The position numbers were made by a program, and so were the translations under genes. This document shows positions 6,716 through 15,801 of a DNA stretch of 57,084 bases, piece by piece. Every line of letters starts with the position of its first letter. Within the stretch, counting starts at the first letter, position 1. Source of the DNA: JAFGMQ01 sp036733345 (GTDB lineage: Bacteria > Desulfobacterota > DSM-4660 > Desulfatiglandales > Desulfatiglandaceae); the NCBI GenBank assembly GCA_036733345.1, contig DAINAR010000018.1, positions 1 through 57,084 on the forward strand. Reading direction: 5' to 3'. The notes beneath the pieces are model-generated. The model ran no database searches. It was given only the letters and a program-made list of their open reading frames with translations, and had not been told where the DNA came from.

Positions 6716-7789
6716 TTAGGGCTGATAGGAACAAAGCGGTTCTTCTTCAAGAAAATCCCCGGTTTTTTCAAATGCCCTTGCCCTGCAACCCCCGCAGAAC
6801 CTGAGATAAGGGCATCTTCCGCATTTCCCTTTATAGGCAGAAAAATCCCGCAGCTGATTAAATATTTTCGAATCATTCCATACAGACTGGAAAGAATCCT
6901 TTTTCAAATCCCCACAGTTCAACTCAAGATATCCGCATGGCTGAACAATCCCGTCATGAGAGATAAAACAGAAAGATGTACCGCCCAAACAGCCCCGTGT
7001 CATTGCATCAAGACCATATGTCTCATAATTCACCTTTTTCCCTTTATTATGAGCCTCTTCGCGCAGGATCCTGTAATAATGCGGAGCGCAGGTGGCCTTC
7101 AGGTGAAGCGGCGTTTTTTCGGTCTGGTGGAAAAACCAGCGCAAAAGGCTTTCATATTCGGAAGCATTTATCTCCTGCTCTGCCATCTCCCTCGCGCGGC
7201 CTGTCGGCACCAGAAAAAAGAGATGAAAGGCTGCTGCGCCCAGATCAATAGCCAGATTCATGATCTCCTGAATATTATCCGCATTCGCCCTGGTGACTGT
7301 CGTATTTATTTGAAACTCCAGATTTTTCTCCTTGAGAAGACTAATCCCTTTCATTGCCTTGGAGAAGGCACCTGCCACTTTTCTAAAGCTGTCATGCTGT
7401 TCATCATTAGCTCCATCAATAGAAATACTCACTCTCTGTACCCCTGCCGACTTTATCCTTTTTATGTTCTCTTGTGACAGAAGTGTTCCATTGGTAGCCA
7501 TGACCATTCGCAATCCAAGCTCTGTTCCATATTCTGCAAGATCAAAAATGTTTTCCCTTAATAAAGGTTCTCCGCCGGTAAGAATGACTATTGGTTTTCC
7601 AACTGAACTGATCTGTTCAAGGATTTCCATGCATTTTGAGTTCCCAAGTTCATCGGGATAAGGGCCTCCATGAGATCCCGCCCTGCAGTGAATACAATTC
7701 AGATTGCATTTTCTTGTGACTTCCCAGGCCACAAGCCTTAACTGGTTTTTGTAATAATTATTACTGCTATTCTCAATTATACTGGACAT
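6716..7789 (-). CDS. ahbD: AhbD, radical SAM haem synthase (Fe-coproporphyrin III decarboxylase)
   Basis: AhbD is a radical SAM enzyme that oxidatively decarboxylates two propionates of iron-coproporphyrin III to the vinyl groups of haem b, the last step of the siroheme route. The SAM cluster motif CX3CX2C is at Cys28, Cys32 and Cys35 (CNLNCIHC). The stretches PIVILTGGEPLLR and LVPTGRAREM are typical. A C-terminal SPASM-type cysteine set (CGRCPYLRFCGGCRARAF and a late CSYQP) binds a second cluster. I chose the ATG at 7789, preceded by AAGG, giving 357 aa. An ATG at 7849 would overlap hemB by 44 bases. AhbC is a related radical SAM enzyme, but the SPASM end and gene order next to hemB favour AhbD. 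Confidence 0.88.
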   Translation of the reverse strand: MSSIIENSSNNYYKNQLRLVAWEVTRKCNLNCIHCRAGSHGGPYPDELGNSKCMEILEQISSVGKPIVILTGGEPLLRENIFDLAEYGTELGLRMVMATNGTLLSQENIKRIKSAGVQRVSISIDGANDEQHDSFRKVAGAFSKAMKGISLLKEKNLEFQINTTVTRANADNIQEIMNLAIDLGAAAFHLFFLVPTGRAREMAEQEINASEYESLLRWFFHQTEKTPLHLKATCAPHYYRILREEAHNKGKKVNYETYGLDAMTRGCLGGTSFCFISHDGIVQPCGYLELNCGDLKKDSFQSVWNDSKIFNQLRDFSAYKGKCGRCPYLRFCGGCRARAFEKTGDFLEEEPLCSYQP

Positions 7790-7805
7790 TTCATTAACCT
7801 TGATT

Positions 7806-8780
7806 TCAGTTCTGGAATTTATCAAGCTCACGCGCTGCTTCTTTTGCAAAATAGGTCAGGATTAGATCTGCTCCTGCCCTTTTTATAGATATAAGCATTT
7901 CCATCATGGCCTCTCTGCCATCGATCCATCCCCTTTCCTCAGCTGCCTTTACCATGGCATATTCGCCACTTACATTATATGCTGCAACTGGAATAAGACT
8001 GAATTCGCTCACAGTTCTTATAATATCAAGATATGGAATCGCAGGTTTTACCATAATTATGTCAGCACCCTCTTCAATATCCAGCTCAGCCTCTCTTAAA
8101 GCTTCTGAGGCGTTGGCCGGATCCATCTGATAACTCTTACGATCACCAAACCTGGGGGCTGAATCAGCAGCATCTCTAAATGGACCATAAAATGCAGAAG
8201 CATATTTTACTGCATAGGAAAGTATGCCGGTATTCGTATAGTTTTCTTCATCCAGGGCATTTCTAATTGCCGAGACTCTGCCATCCATCATATCCGAAGG
8301 TGCGACAAAATCCGCGCCAGCCCTGGCATGGGATACTGCCTGCCTGGAAAGCAGCTCGAGCGTGGCATCATTGTCAACCTCACCGTTCTTTACTACGCCG
8401 CAGTGACCATGATCCGTATATTCGCACAGACACACATCCGTAACAATTACCATTTCAGGCAACTGATTTTTTATTTCATAAACAGCTCTCTGGATTACAC
8501 CATCATCGGCCCAGGAACTGCTTCCAATCGTATCCTTCTTTTCAGGTAATCCAAACAAAATAACAGATGGAATACCTAAAGACCAAAGCTCCTCGGCCTC
8601 TTTGACTATGCTATCAACAGAGAACTGAAAGTGTCCTGGCATAGAGAGGATTGGGTCTTTTTTGTCTTTACCGTATTTCACAAAAAGAGGAAATATCAAG
8701 TCTTTTACTGAAATGGATGTCTCCCTTACCATTTCCCTGATTGCAGGCGTTCTTCTAAGTCTTCTCGGTCGAATAATCAT
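7806..8780 (-). CDS. hemB: Delta-aminolevulinic acid dehydratase (porphobilinogen synthase)
   Basis: HemB condenses two molecules of 5-aminolevulinate to porphobilinogen, the first common tetrapyrrole step. The zinc-type active-site motif is intact, with Cys117, Cys119 and Cys127 in VCLCEYTDHGHCG. The two Schiff-base lysines appear as Lys192 (AVKYASAFYGPFR) and Lys245 (IIMVKPAIPYLD). The length of 324 aa is standard. It is the first gene of a three-gene minus-strand operon with ahbD 16 bases downstream and then the siroheme decarboxylase subunit. This pairs an early and a late haem step, an arrangement known from sulfate reducers. Confidence 0.97.
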   Translation of the reverse strand: MIIRPRRLRRTPAIREMVRETSISVKDLIFPLFVKYGKDKKDPILSMPGHFQFSVDSIVKEAEELWSLGIPSVILFGLPEKKDTIGSSSWADDGVIQRAVYEIKNQLPEMVIVTDVCLCEYTDHGHCGVVKNGEVDNDATLELLSRQAVSHARAGADFVAPSDMMDGRVSAIRNALDEENYTNTGILSYAVKYASAFYGPFRDAADSAPRFGDRKSYQMDPANASEALREAELDIEEGADIIMVKPAIPYLDIIRTVSEFSLIPVAAYNVSGEYAMVKAAEERGWIDGREAMMEMLISIKRAGADLILTYFAKEAARELDKFQN

Positions 8781-8879
8781 GGCTTGCCTCTAATTTATTT
8801 TTCTATTAAGATTTTTTTATGAGAATATTATTTTTTTGTAAATTCATCCAAGCCTTTTTATTTTTAAAAAAAGCAGGTT

Positions 8880-9728
8880 CTATTTCTGGAACCTTTCATA
8901 ATAAGGTAATGCTTCTTCAATGTGGACCTTCATATCGGCGATTCTTGAATCTGGTGCAGGGTGTGTTGAAAGAAACTCAGGAGGATGCGTCTCTCCGCCC
9001 TTCTCTCTCATCCTCTCCCAGAAAGCTATTGCTCCTCTGGGATCATATCCGGCCCTGGCCATAATTGATAAGCCGATTCGATCCGCCTCATATTCATGTA
9101 TACGACTGTATGGCAGCAAAAAACCCACAGAGGCACCCAACCCAAATGCAGCCATAAACATATCTTTAGTTCTGCCGGGCTTTTCTTTTAATGCAATTGA
9201 TAAAGCAATACCTCCCATGCTTACCAGCAATCCCTGACTCATTCGTTCATTTCCGTGACGTGCAATTGCATGCGCAACTTCATGACCTAAAACAACCGCC
9301 AGACCGTTTTCATTCTCCGTAACAGGGAGGATTCCGGTATAAACAGCCACCTTGCCTCCAGGCATACACCAGGCATTAACTGTCTTATCGTCTTCAATCA
9401 GGTTAAACTCCCATTTGTAGTATTTTATCTGTTCTTCCAGACCGGAATCAATGAGAAAAGACTCTGCTGCGGCTGCTGTCTTTTTGCCGACCTTTTGGAT
9501 CATATTTACTTTTATTTTATCCCTATATATCTTTGATTTTTTAAGTACCTCATCATATTGCTGAAGGCTGAGCGTGAGCATCTGAGACTGAGGCAGAATA
9601 TGAAGGCTTTTCCTCTGTGTTAGAGGCACTTCAGCACAGGATAAAAAAACCATTAGTGCTGATAATAAGACTGTGAAAAAAAACAATCTGTTCAAAATCT
9701 TTGTATTCAATTCCTGATTTAAAAACAC
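8880..9728 (-). CDS. M48-family zinc metalloprotease, probable lipoprotein
   Basis: This is a periplasmic M48 peptidase of the LoiP/BepA-like single-domain type, expected to act in envelope protein quality control. The zinc motif HEVAH is at residues 149-153 and the third ligand is probably Glu214 in HEYEADRIGL. A hydrophobic signal (about 13-30) ends at Cys31 in the context VFLSC, an acceptable though not perfect lipobox. The length of 282 aa is typical. The GTG at 9728 is preceded by AGGGG six bases upstream, which supports it. The gene lies upstream of hemB on the same strand after a 99-base gap and may have its own promoter. The substrate is unknown. Confidence 0.88.
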   Translation of the reverse strand: MFLNQELNTKILNRLFFFTVLLSALMVFLSCAEVPLTQRKSLHILPQSQMLTLSLQQYDEVLKKSKIYRDKIKVNMIQKVGKKTAAAAESFLIDSGLEEQIKYYKWEFNLIEDDKTVNAWCMPGGKVAVYTGILPVTENENGLAVVLGHEVAHAIARHGNERMSQGLLVSMGGIALSIALKEKPGRTKDMFMAAFGLGASVGFLLPYSRIHEYEADRIGLSIMARAGYDPRGAIAFWERMREKGGETHPPEFLSTHPAPDSRIADMKVHIEEALPYYERFQK

Positions 9729-9770
9729 ACCATACCCCTGCTAAACAACCTCACATAACAGCTGCGATGA

Positions 9771-9890
9771 GACCTTTGCAAAACTCTTGTGCGCCTCAGG
9801 CGCAATCGTTATTTATCCCAGCCAGAGGTTGGTAAACCAGCCCCTTGCTGGGACAACGTTAACATATATTATTGCCGGAGTAATAATATA
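9771..9890. repeat. MITE-like dispersed repeat, copy B
   Basis: This copy is inverted relative to those at 4225 and 23384. Its right end, ATTATTGCCGGAGTAAT, is the reverse complement of their left end and is preceded by the conserved GGGACAAC motif. The left part (9772-9810, ACCTTTGCAAAACTC then TGCGCCTCAGGCGCA) is nearly identical to 40561-40599; TGCGCCT/AGGCGCA is a perfect 7-bp inverted repeat. The remaining bases up to 10125 contain no gene I can support. Confidence 0.7.
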
Positions 9891-10125
9891 TAAACTCAGA
9901 TATTTAAATTTATGTCAAGCCCTGTACTGTCCGAAAAAACCTTTCTTGACCATTGTTGAGTTTTATGCTGAAATGACTCAACGTAATCTTGATTTACTAT
10001 CCCTCAATTTTCAAAATCAATGCCTGCTCCTCATAACATAATTGGGATAGCGATCCAACCTGTTGCAGAAAAAGCTTCCTGAAATTTGAAAATATCGCTC
10101 AGCAGCTGATATCTGAGGAAAGTAA

Positions 10126-11157
10126 TTGAAAATTGGAACTTATTTAAAAAAAGTAATAGGAACGCTTATTCGACTGACCGTAGGAATAGGTCTTGCCTAT
10201 GGCCTGATATATTTTACACTAAAACACACTGGAACAGATCTGTGGAGTGAAATACTCACATCAAGATGGCCGCTTCTTGTTTCGGCCGTAATATTATATG
10301 GGGCTGTTATCAGCCTTACGATTTGGCGCTGGTCTATGTTGCTGAAGGTTCAGGGGATATATTTAAGTGCCTGGGATATTATCCGATTGTCAATGATTGG
10401 AAATTTTTTCAACCTTGCACTTCCGGGTGCAGTCAGCGGCGATTTTCTGAAAATTGCATTTCTTGCCAAAAGTACTAAGGACAAAAAACTAAAGGGGGCA
10501 CTTAGTATACTTGTTGACCGTGTCATAGGCCTTTTCGGCCTCTTTATTATAGCCACTCTAATGCTGCTTTTATATATTCCCTTTTTTTATTCCCTGAATC
10601 ATGCATACCGCCCAATAAAGATCGCGGCTCTCGCAGTAGGTATCGGGAGCATTATTATGGTATCAGGTTTTACATTAATTCTTTTCAGCCAACCCCTGAT
10701 GCGCCATCCCTGGATTGCCAGGATAATAGAATATGGAAAAGACAAGCTGCCAAATTTTTTTACCCTCCATTTAAAACAGCTCTTCGATGCATTACAACTT
10801 TACAATAATAAACGAAGAACGCTCTTTATAACCATACTGCTTTCCATAGTTGTGCATGCAGCCCTCGCGATTAATATATTTGTCATAGGGGCTAGCGTCA
10901 ATGTAAATGGACTTAGCCTGAGCGATTATCTGCTTGCCACACAGGTGAGCAATGCAATTGCCGGAATACCTGTAACGCCTGCCGGTATAGGCACAAGGGA
11001 TGCCACAATGAGCATGTTTTTTATTGCCCTGGGGGCTCCCATGGAAAAGGCCGGGGTCGTGCCTGTCATGTTTACGCTAATACTTCTTTTTTGGGCCATT
11101 ATTGGAGGTATTTTCTTCGTATCTACACGGATTTCGAAGCATGAGCATGCAGCCTGA
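10126..11157 (+). CDS. Lysylphosphatidylglycerol synthase TM-region (flippase-like, UPF0104) membrane protein
   Basis: This integral membrane protein of the YbhN/AglD-type family is found alone or fused to lipid-modifying enzymes and is often proposed to move lipids or lipid-linked sugars. About eight hydrophobic segments are visible over 343 aa (first at 8-28). Family motifs are present: WRWSMLL near 65, ALPGAVSGDFLKI near 104, DRVIGLFGLF near 132, and AIAGIPVTPAGIGTRDATM near 280-298. There is no synthetase domain, so this is not a complete MprF. The start is TTG at 10126, supported by GAGGAA six bases upstream and by no better ATG. It stands alone, converging on panE. Confidence 0.85.
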   Translation: MKIGTYLKKVIGTLIRLTVGIGLAYGLIYFTLKHTGTDLWSEILTSRWPLLVSAVILYGAVISLTIWRWSMLLKVQGIYLSAWDIIRLSMIGNFFNLALPGAVSGDFLKIAFLAKSTKDKKLKGALSILVDRVIGLFGLFIIATLMLLLYIPFFYSLNHAYRPIKIAALAVGIGSIIMVSGFTLILFSQPLMRHPWIARIIEYGKDKLPNFFTLHLKQLFDALQLYNNKRRTLFITILLSIVVHAALAINIFVIGASVNVNGLSLSDYLLATQVSNAIAGIPVTPAGIGTRDATMSMFFIALGAPMEKAGVVPVMFTLILLFWAIIGGIFFVSTRISKHEHAA

Positions 11158-11271
11158 CAGGCAACCGTCTGCAAAAGCCAACGATTGCGTTTAACTGCTT
11201 TTGACAGCCTGAAAAACAGGAAAAAACCGCGACAGATATTTCAGGATATGTTTAAAATCAGGCTTTCAGTT

Positions 11272-12195
11272 TTATTTAAGGCATTCTTTATATGTTTCCT
11301 GAATTGCTGAAATCAGGTTTGTAAGGGTTCTGTTTACCGGAGTAGAAATACCAAGAGCTTCACCTTCCCTGACAATTGATCCGTTTATAGCTGCTGCCTC
11401 AGTAGGCCTCTGATTCAGAACGTCCTGAAGCATTGAGGCGATATTTCCAGCTGTTGATTGACTTACCAGCACCACACGCTCAATCGCATCCGTATATGGA
11501 AGATGGATTCCCTTTGCGCATGCAACTGCCACTGCCTCATTAACAGCTTCCTCCATAATCATCCTTGTGGCAGGAATTAATGGTAATCGGCCGTTTTTCA
11601 GGCCGGTTAGGGCAGCAAGGGCATTTATGCCGACGTTAATAACCAGCTTGCCCCATATAAGATCATCAATATTTTGCACAGAACGGGTACTAAAACCTGC
11701 AGAATTAAAGGCGGAAACAATATCGCTTACAAGTCCCGGGCGAAATTCTTCAGGACCGATAACTGTCTCCCCCTGACCGGCATGCTTTATATGGCCGGGC
11801 CCAAGCAGCGTTGCTCCCTCGGCGGTAATTCCGCCAAGGACATTTTCCTTCCCGAATATATTGTTCAATATATCCACATTGCCCAGACCATTCTGCAGTG
11901 TGAGGACAGCAGTTTCCTGGTTCAGCCATAATCGAATACCTTCTGCAGCCTTGTGAGTATCATAAGATTTCACACAGATTAAAACTACTTCGGGTGACTG
12001 GCTGGTTTCACCTAAAACCACAGGAACCTTTGATACCAATTCACAATTCAGGCCTTCAATTTTCACACCATTCTTGTTTATATAATCAGCATTTTCTTTT
12101 ACACAGTCTGATAATACCACATCGTGGCCGGCCATTTTCAAGCGAGCTGCAAAAAGACAACCCATTGCGCCTGGCCCAACAATAAGGAATTTCAT
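11272..12195 (-). CDS. panE: 2-dehydropantoate 2-reductase
   Basis: PanE reduces ketopantoate to pantoate with NADPH in pantothenate (CoA precursor) synthesis. The N-terminal Rossmann motif GPGAMG begins at Gly7 (G7-x-G9-x-x-G12). The central stretch LTLQNGLGN and the catalytic lysine region DDLIWGKLVINVGINALAAL are as in the ApbA/PanE family. The C-terminal helical domain ends near residue 300. The length of 307 aa is typical. It follows panB on the minus strand after only five bases, so the two are co-transcribed and catalyse consecutive steps. Paralogues acting on other 2-oxo acids exist, but the adjacency to panB makes PanE the sensible call. Confidence 0.93.
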   Translation of the reverse strand: MKFLIVGPGAMGCLFAARLKMAGHDVVLSDCVKENADYINKNGVKIEGLNCELVSKVPVVLGETSQSPEVVLICVKSYDTHKAAEGIRLWLNQETAVLTLQNGLGNVDILNNIFGKENVLGGITAEGATLLGPGHIKHAGQGETVIGPEEFRPGLVSDIVSAFNSAGFSTRSVQNIDDLIWGKLVINVGINALAALTGLKNGRLPLIPATRMIMEEAVNEAVAVACAKGIHLPYTDAIERVVLVSQSTAGNIASMLQDVLNQRPTEAAAINGSIVREGEALGISTPVNRTLTNLISAIQETYKECLK

Positions 12196-12200
12196 AAGAT

Positions 12201-13040
12201 CTACCCGTAAAGCTTTAAAATCTCTTCCTCTTTCATGGAAAAGACATGTTCAGGTCCAGGGAAAGTACCCGCTTCCACTTCCTCTTTGTATTGAATCAGC
12301 GCGTTTTTTATCTGAGGCGCCAGATTTATATACTGTTTGACAAACTTTGGTGTAAACCGCTCAAAAAGACCTACCAGATCATGATATACCAGTACCTGGC
12401 CGTCGCAGTCTTTTCCTGCGCCTATACCTATTGTCGGTATATGCAATTCTTTTGTTATGCGGGCGGATAATACGTCCGGTATACACTCCATAACAATCAT
12501 AAACGCCCCTGCTTCTTCAAAATCTTTTGCTGATTTAATCAACTGCCTTGCACTTTCAGCATCTTTACCCTGGACCTTGAAACCGCTTAACTTCGTAGCC
12601 GTTTGTGGGGTAAGCCCGATATGGCCGCATACAGGTATCCCGGCATCAACTATTGCCTTTACGACCGGGGCCATTTCACTGCCGCCTTCAAGCTTGACAC
12701 TTTCACACCCTGCCTCTTTAATAAAACGACCGGCATTCTCTATTGCCTTCTCAAGGCTGACCTGATAAGATAAAAAGGGCATATCGGCAATTACAAAACT
12801 TGTTTTTGCTATTCGGCACACAGCCTTGCAGTGATGGATCATTTCGTCCATCGTCACAGGAACAGTGGAATCATAGCCAAGCATAACCATGCCTAAAGAA
12901 TCTCCCACAAGAATAATATCAATGCCGGCCTGATCAACCAGGCTCGCCGAAGAGTAATCATAGGCAGTCATCATTGTAATTTTCTGGCCCTTATCCTTTT
13001 TTTTCTGCAACTGAGCTATGGTAATTTTTTTTGGTTCCAT
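12201..13040 (-). CDS. panB: 3-methyl-2-oxobutanoate hydroxymethyltransferase
   Basis: PanB transfers a hydroxymethyl group from 5,10-methylene-tetrahydrofolate to alpha-ketoisovalerate, giving ketopantoate. Characteristic motifs are MMTAYDYSSASLVDQAGID near the N-terminus, ILVGDSLGMVMLGYDST with the Mg-binding aspartate, KLEGG, and GHIGLTPQ. The length of 279 aa matches the decameric bacterial enzyme. A strong AGGAGG Shine-Dalgarno six bases before ATG fixes the start. It leads the panB-panE pair. The promoter should lie in the 465-base gap shared with pilT. Confidence 0.96.
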   Translation of the reverse strand: MEPKKITIAQLQKKKDKGQKITMMTAYDYSSASLVDQAGIDIILVGDSLGMVMLGYDSTVPVTMDEMIHHCKAVCRIAKTSFVIADMPFLSYQVSLEKAIENAGRFIKEAGCESVKLEGGSEMAPVVKAIVDAGIPVCGHIGLTPQTATKLSGFKVQGKDAESARQLIKSAKDFEEAGAFMIVMECIPDVLSARITKELHIPTIGIGAGKDCDGQVLVYHDLVGLFERFTPKFVKQYINLAPQIKNALIQYKEEVEAGTFPGPEHVFSMKEEEILKLYG

Positions 13041-13505
13041 TTTACCCTCCTGTTAATTATTATTTCAACCATGGGTATAAATTCTGTTTTTATTTAACAG
13101 GGCATCACCCTTTGACCGAGAATTTATAGGAATATTTTTTAATGGGGCTGCAAAAAGAATAGATCAGTATTCCCTTTATATCGTGTCACAGTGCATATAA
13201 GCAATAAATCGAAATAATGAAATAAAACAAAAAAAAGAAAACCTTCTTTATTAACAGTATAGAATGGAAAACTGTCTTGTCAATAAAAACTCTGGATTGA
13301 TGTTTTAAATCCCAAATTTGAATATGTTGAAATCACTAACGAAAATCAGTTTATAAGTCAGCAGATCCCAGTGTCAAATTTTATAGTTGAACAGAGTGGC
13401 CACTGAGTATAATATTAATCTAAAAAGACCTGTTTTAAATACTAATAAAGACTTTTTGTTATTTTTTTCCTTGTTTTTTTAATTTGCAGTATCCAGGGGG
13501 AAACT
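13041..13505. other. Divergent intergenic region between panB and pilT
   Basis: This 465-base, very AT-rich gap must contain the promoters for panB (leftward) and for pilT (rightward). Apart from the Shine-Dalgarno sequences directly at both starts (AGGAGGG for panB, AGGGGGAAA for pilT) I can support no specific element, RNA gene or short ORF. Confidence 0.5.
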
Positions 13506-14588
13506 ATGGCACAGATTGATGCCTTTTTTAAACTTATGAATGATCATGGAGCCTCCGATCTTCACCTGACGTCTGGTCAACAGCCTGTATTAAGGGTACA
13601 GGGTGAGCTGGAAAGAGTAAAATATAATGTCCTTTCAAATGATGTTCTAAAATCAATGATTTATGAAATTGCACCCGAATTTAAAATCAAAATATTTGAA
13701 GAGACAGGAGACGTGGATTTTGGCTATGAAATTCCCGGATTGGCACGTTACCGTGCAAATTTTTTCCAGCAGAGGAATGGAGTAGGGGCGGTATTCAGGG
13801 AGATACCTTCAACAATTCTCACCTGCGAGGAACTCGGATTGCCTCCTGTGGTAAAAAGACTTGCCACCTTGCCAAGAGGTCTTGTCCTTGTAACAGGACC
13901 TACCGGCACTGGAAAGTCAACAACTCTTGCCGCTGTTATTGATGAGGCTAACAGGACCAGAAAAGATCATATCATTACTATTGAAGATCCAATAGAATTT
14001 GTTCACAAGAGTCAAAAAGCCGTTATAAACCAGAGAGAGGTTGGACTTCATACGAAATCCTTCAGCGCAGCCTTGAGAGGAGCACTAAGGGAAGATCCTG
14101 ATATTATTCTTGTGGGCGAAATGCGTGATATGGAAACTATTGCCCTTGCAATTGAGGCCTCTGCAACAGGACACCTTGTATTTGCAACACTTCATACTAC
14201 TAATGCTCCCAAGACAGTAGATCGGATCATAGAGGTTTTCCCAATGACCCAGCAGGAACAGGTTAGAAGTACGCTTGCCGATGGGCTCAGGGCCGTGGTA
14301 GCACAAAACCTGTTCAAACGAATTGATAGAGTTGGAAGGGTACCGGCCCTTGAGATAATGATTGCGAATCCTGCTGTGAGGAATCTTATAAGGGAGGGAA
14401 AAACCTTTCAAATCCCTTCAATGATTCAGACTGGTAAAAAATATGGCATGCAGACCCTGGATGATGCTATAATGGCCTTATTAAAACGGCGTATCATAAG
14501 CCCTGATGACGCCTACCTGAAATCAAATGAAAAATCAAAGTTTTTACCTTTCTTAAAAAAACCTCCGGCTGATTTTACTGAAGTTTGA
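13506..14588 (+). CDS. pilT: Type IV pilus retraction ATPase PilT
   Basis: PilT is the hexameric cytoplasmic ATPase that drives pilus retraction and twitching motility. The N-terminal PAS-like domain carries GASDLHLTSGQQP (residues 15-27). Walker A is GPTGTGKST with Lys137, the Asp box is TIEDPIEFVH, Walker B is DPDIILVGEMRD with Glu205, and the His box is ATGHLVFATLHT. The AIRNLIRE-type motif needed for retraction is seen as AVRNLIREGK. The length of 360 aa is standard. A second PilT-like ATPase starts 13 bases after the stop, so the two are co-transcribed. No pilin or assembly genes are in this window. Confidence 0.96.
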   Translation: MAQIDAFFKLMNDHGASDLHLTSGQQPVLRVQGELERVKYNVLSNDVLKSMIYEIAPEFKIKIFEETGDVDFGYEIPGLARYRANFFQQRNGVGAVFREIPSTILTCEELGLPPVVKRLATLPRGLVLVTGPTGTGKSTTLAAVIDEANRTRKDHIITIEDPIEFVHKSQKAVINQREVGLHTKSFSAALRGALREDPDIILVGEMRDMETIALAIEASATGHLVFATLHTTNAPKTVDRIIEVFPMTQQEQVRSTLADGLRAVVAQNLFKRIDRVGRVPALEIMIANPAVRNLIREGKTFQIPSMIQTGKKYGMQTLDDAIMALLKRRIISPDDAYLKSNEKSKFLPFLKKPPADFTEV

Positions 14589-14601
14589 TGGAGATTAAGG
14601 G

Positions 14602-15789
14602 ATGCGAACACAACAGATAGATCATATTATATCAGCCATGCTGGAATCTCATGACGGGATTTCTGACATCCTTGTTACAGTAGACAGGCCTTTCCAGGTA
14701 ATGTCATTTGGAGAGTTGAAAAAGGTTCCCATGGATCCTCCGATTAAGAAATTAACTCCTTTTCAAACCGAAATTTTCGCACTCAATCTGATAAATGGGG
14801 ATCGACGTTTGACAGAAGATCTCGTCACAAAGGGATCTTGTGACTCTTCATATCAACTGGCCGGGAAGGCGCGCTTCAGGATCAATATCTTTTCTCAGAA
14901 GCGCTGTTATTCAATTGTTATGCGTCAATTGGCTGCCAGGGTTCCAACTATTGAAGAACTCAATCTTCCGCCTGCCTTTTCAAAGATGACTCAGGAAAAA
15001 AATGGCATTATTCTGGTTACAGGGGCTACAGGTACTGGAAAAACTACTTCTCTGGCTGCATTTCTTGATAGAATAAACGACGAAAAACCAATCCACATAA
15101 TCACATTGGAGGACCCCGTAGAGTATGTCCATTCTCAAAGGAAGGCTACTGTTAATCAGCGTGAGCTTGGCATGGATTTTGATAGCTTTGCTTCAGGTCT
15201 CCGGGCATCTCTTCGTCAGGCACCGAATGTGATTCTTGTGGGTGAAATGAGAGACAGAGAAAGCGTTGAAATTGCCCTTTCTGCCGCAGAAACAGGGCAT
15301 TTGGTCGTCAGCACGCTTCATACAGTTGATGCAGGCCAAACCATAAACAGAATTGTGGGCATGTTTGAACAGGAAGAAGAAAAGCTGATCAGGATCCGGC
15401 TTGCTGACACCCTGAAATGGGTTGTCTGCCAGAGGCTATTACCTAAAATAGGCGCCGGACGTATAGCTGCCTTTGAAATTATGTGCAAAAATCTCAGGGT
15501 AAAAGATGCCATATTGCATGGCGAATCAGAAGGTAAAACATTCTATGAGATCATAGAAGCGGGCCGGCCTTTTCTTATGATGACCTTTGATCAGTGTCTC
15601 GCAGATCTCTATGAGCAGGGCTCGATAACTGAAGAAACAGCCTTAAGCTATTCATCAAGCAGGGCTGCTATTGTTAAAGCAATCGATACCATAAAGGCTT
15701 CAAAGGGTGAAAAAACTTCTACTATCGAGGGTCTGGCTATTGACAGGGATTATGAAAAAAAAATTAGCAAGAAAAAACCGTCTTTTTAA
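14602..15789 (+). CDS. PilT/PilU-family retraction ATPase paralogue
   Basis: This second retraction-type AAA ATPase probably acts with PilT, as PilU does. Walker A GATGTGKTT has Lys147; the Asp box LEDPVEYVHSQ, Walker B APNVILVGEMRD and His box ETGHLVVSTLHT are all intact, so it should hydrolyse ATP. The N-terminus diverges from PilT: the region corresponding to the ASDLH motif reads ISDILVTVDRP. The C-terminal motif is LRVKDAILHGE. A basic tail (KKISKKKPSF) extends it to 395 aa. Whether it is a true PilU orthologue cannot be settled by eye. It lies between pilT and the zinc-ribbon gene in one operon. Confidence 0.9.
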   Translation: MRTQQIDHIISAMLESHDGISDILVTVDRPFQVMSFGELKKVPMDPPIKKLTPFQTEIFALNLINGDRRLTEDLVTKGSCDSSYQLAGKARFRINIFSQKRCYSIVMRQLAARVPTIEELNLPPAFSKMTQEKNGIILVTGATGTGKTTSLAAFLDRINDEKPIHIITLEDPVEYVHSQRKATVNQRELGMDFDSFASGLRASLRQAPNVILVGEMRDRESVEIALSAAETGHLVVSTLHTVDAGQTINRIVGMFEQEEEKLIRIRLADTLKWVVCQRLLPKIGAGRIAAFEIMCKNLRVKDAILHGESEGKTFYEIIEAGRPFLMMTFDQCLADLYEQGSITEETALSYSSSRAAIVKAIDTIKASKGEKTSTIEGLAIDRDYEKKISKKKPSF

Positions 15790-15801
15790 GGAGTTCATTG
15801 A

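Noticed and set aside
6956..7477. Plus-strand frame of 173 codons across ahbD
   Set aside because: It lies opposite the well-supported radical SAM gene and has no coherent protein character.
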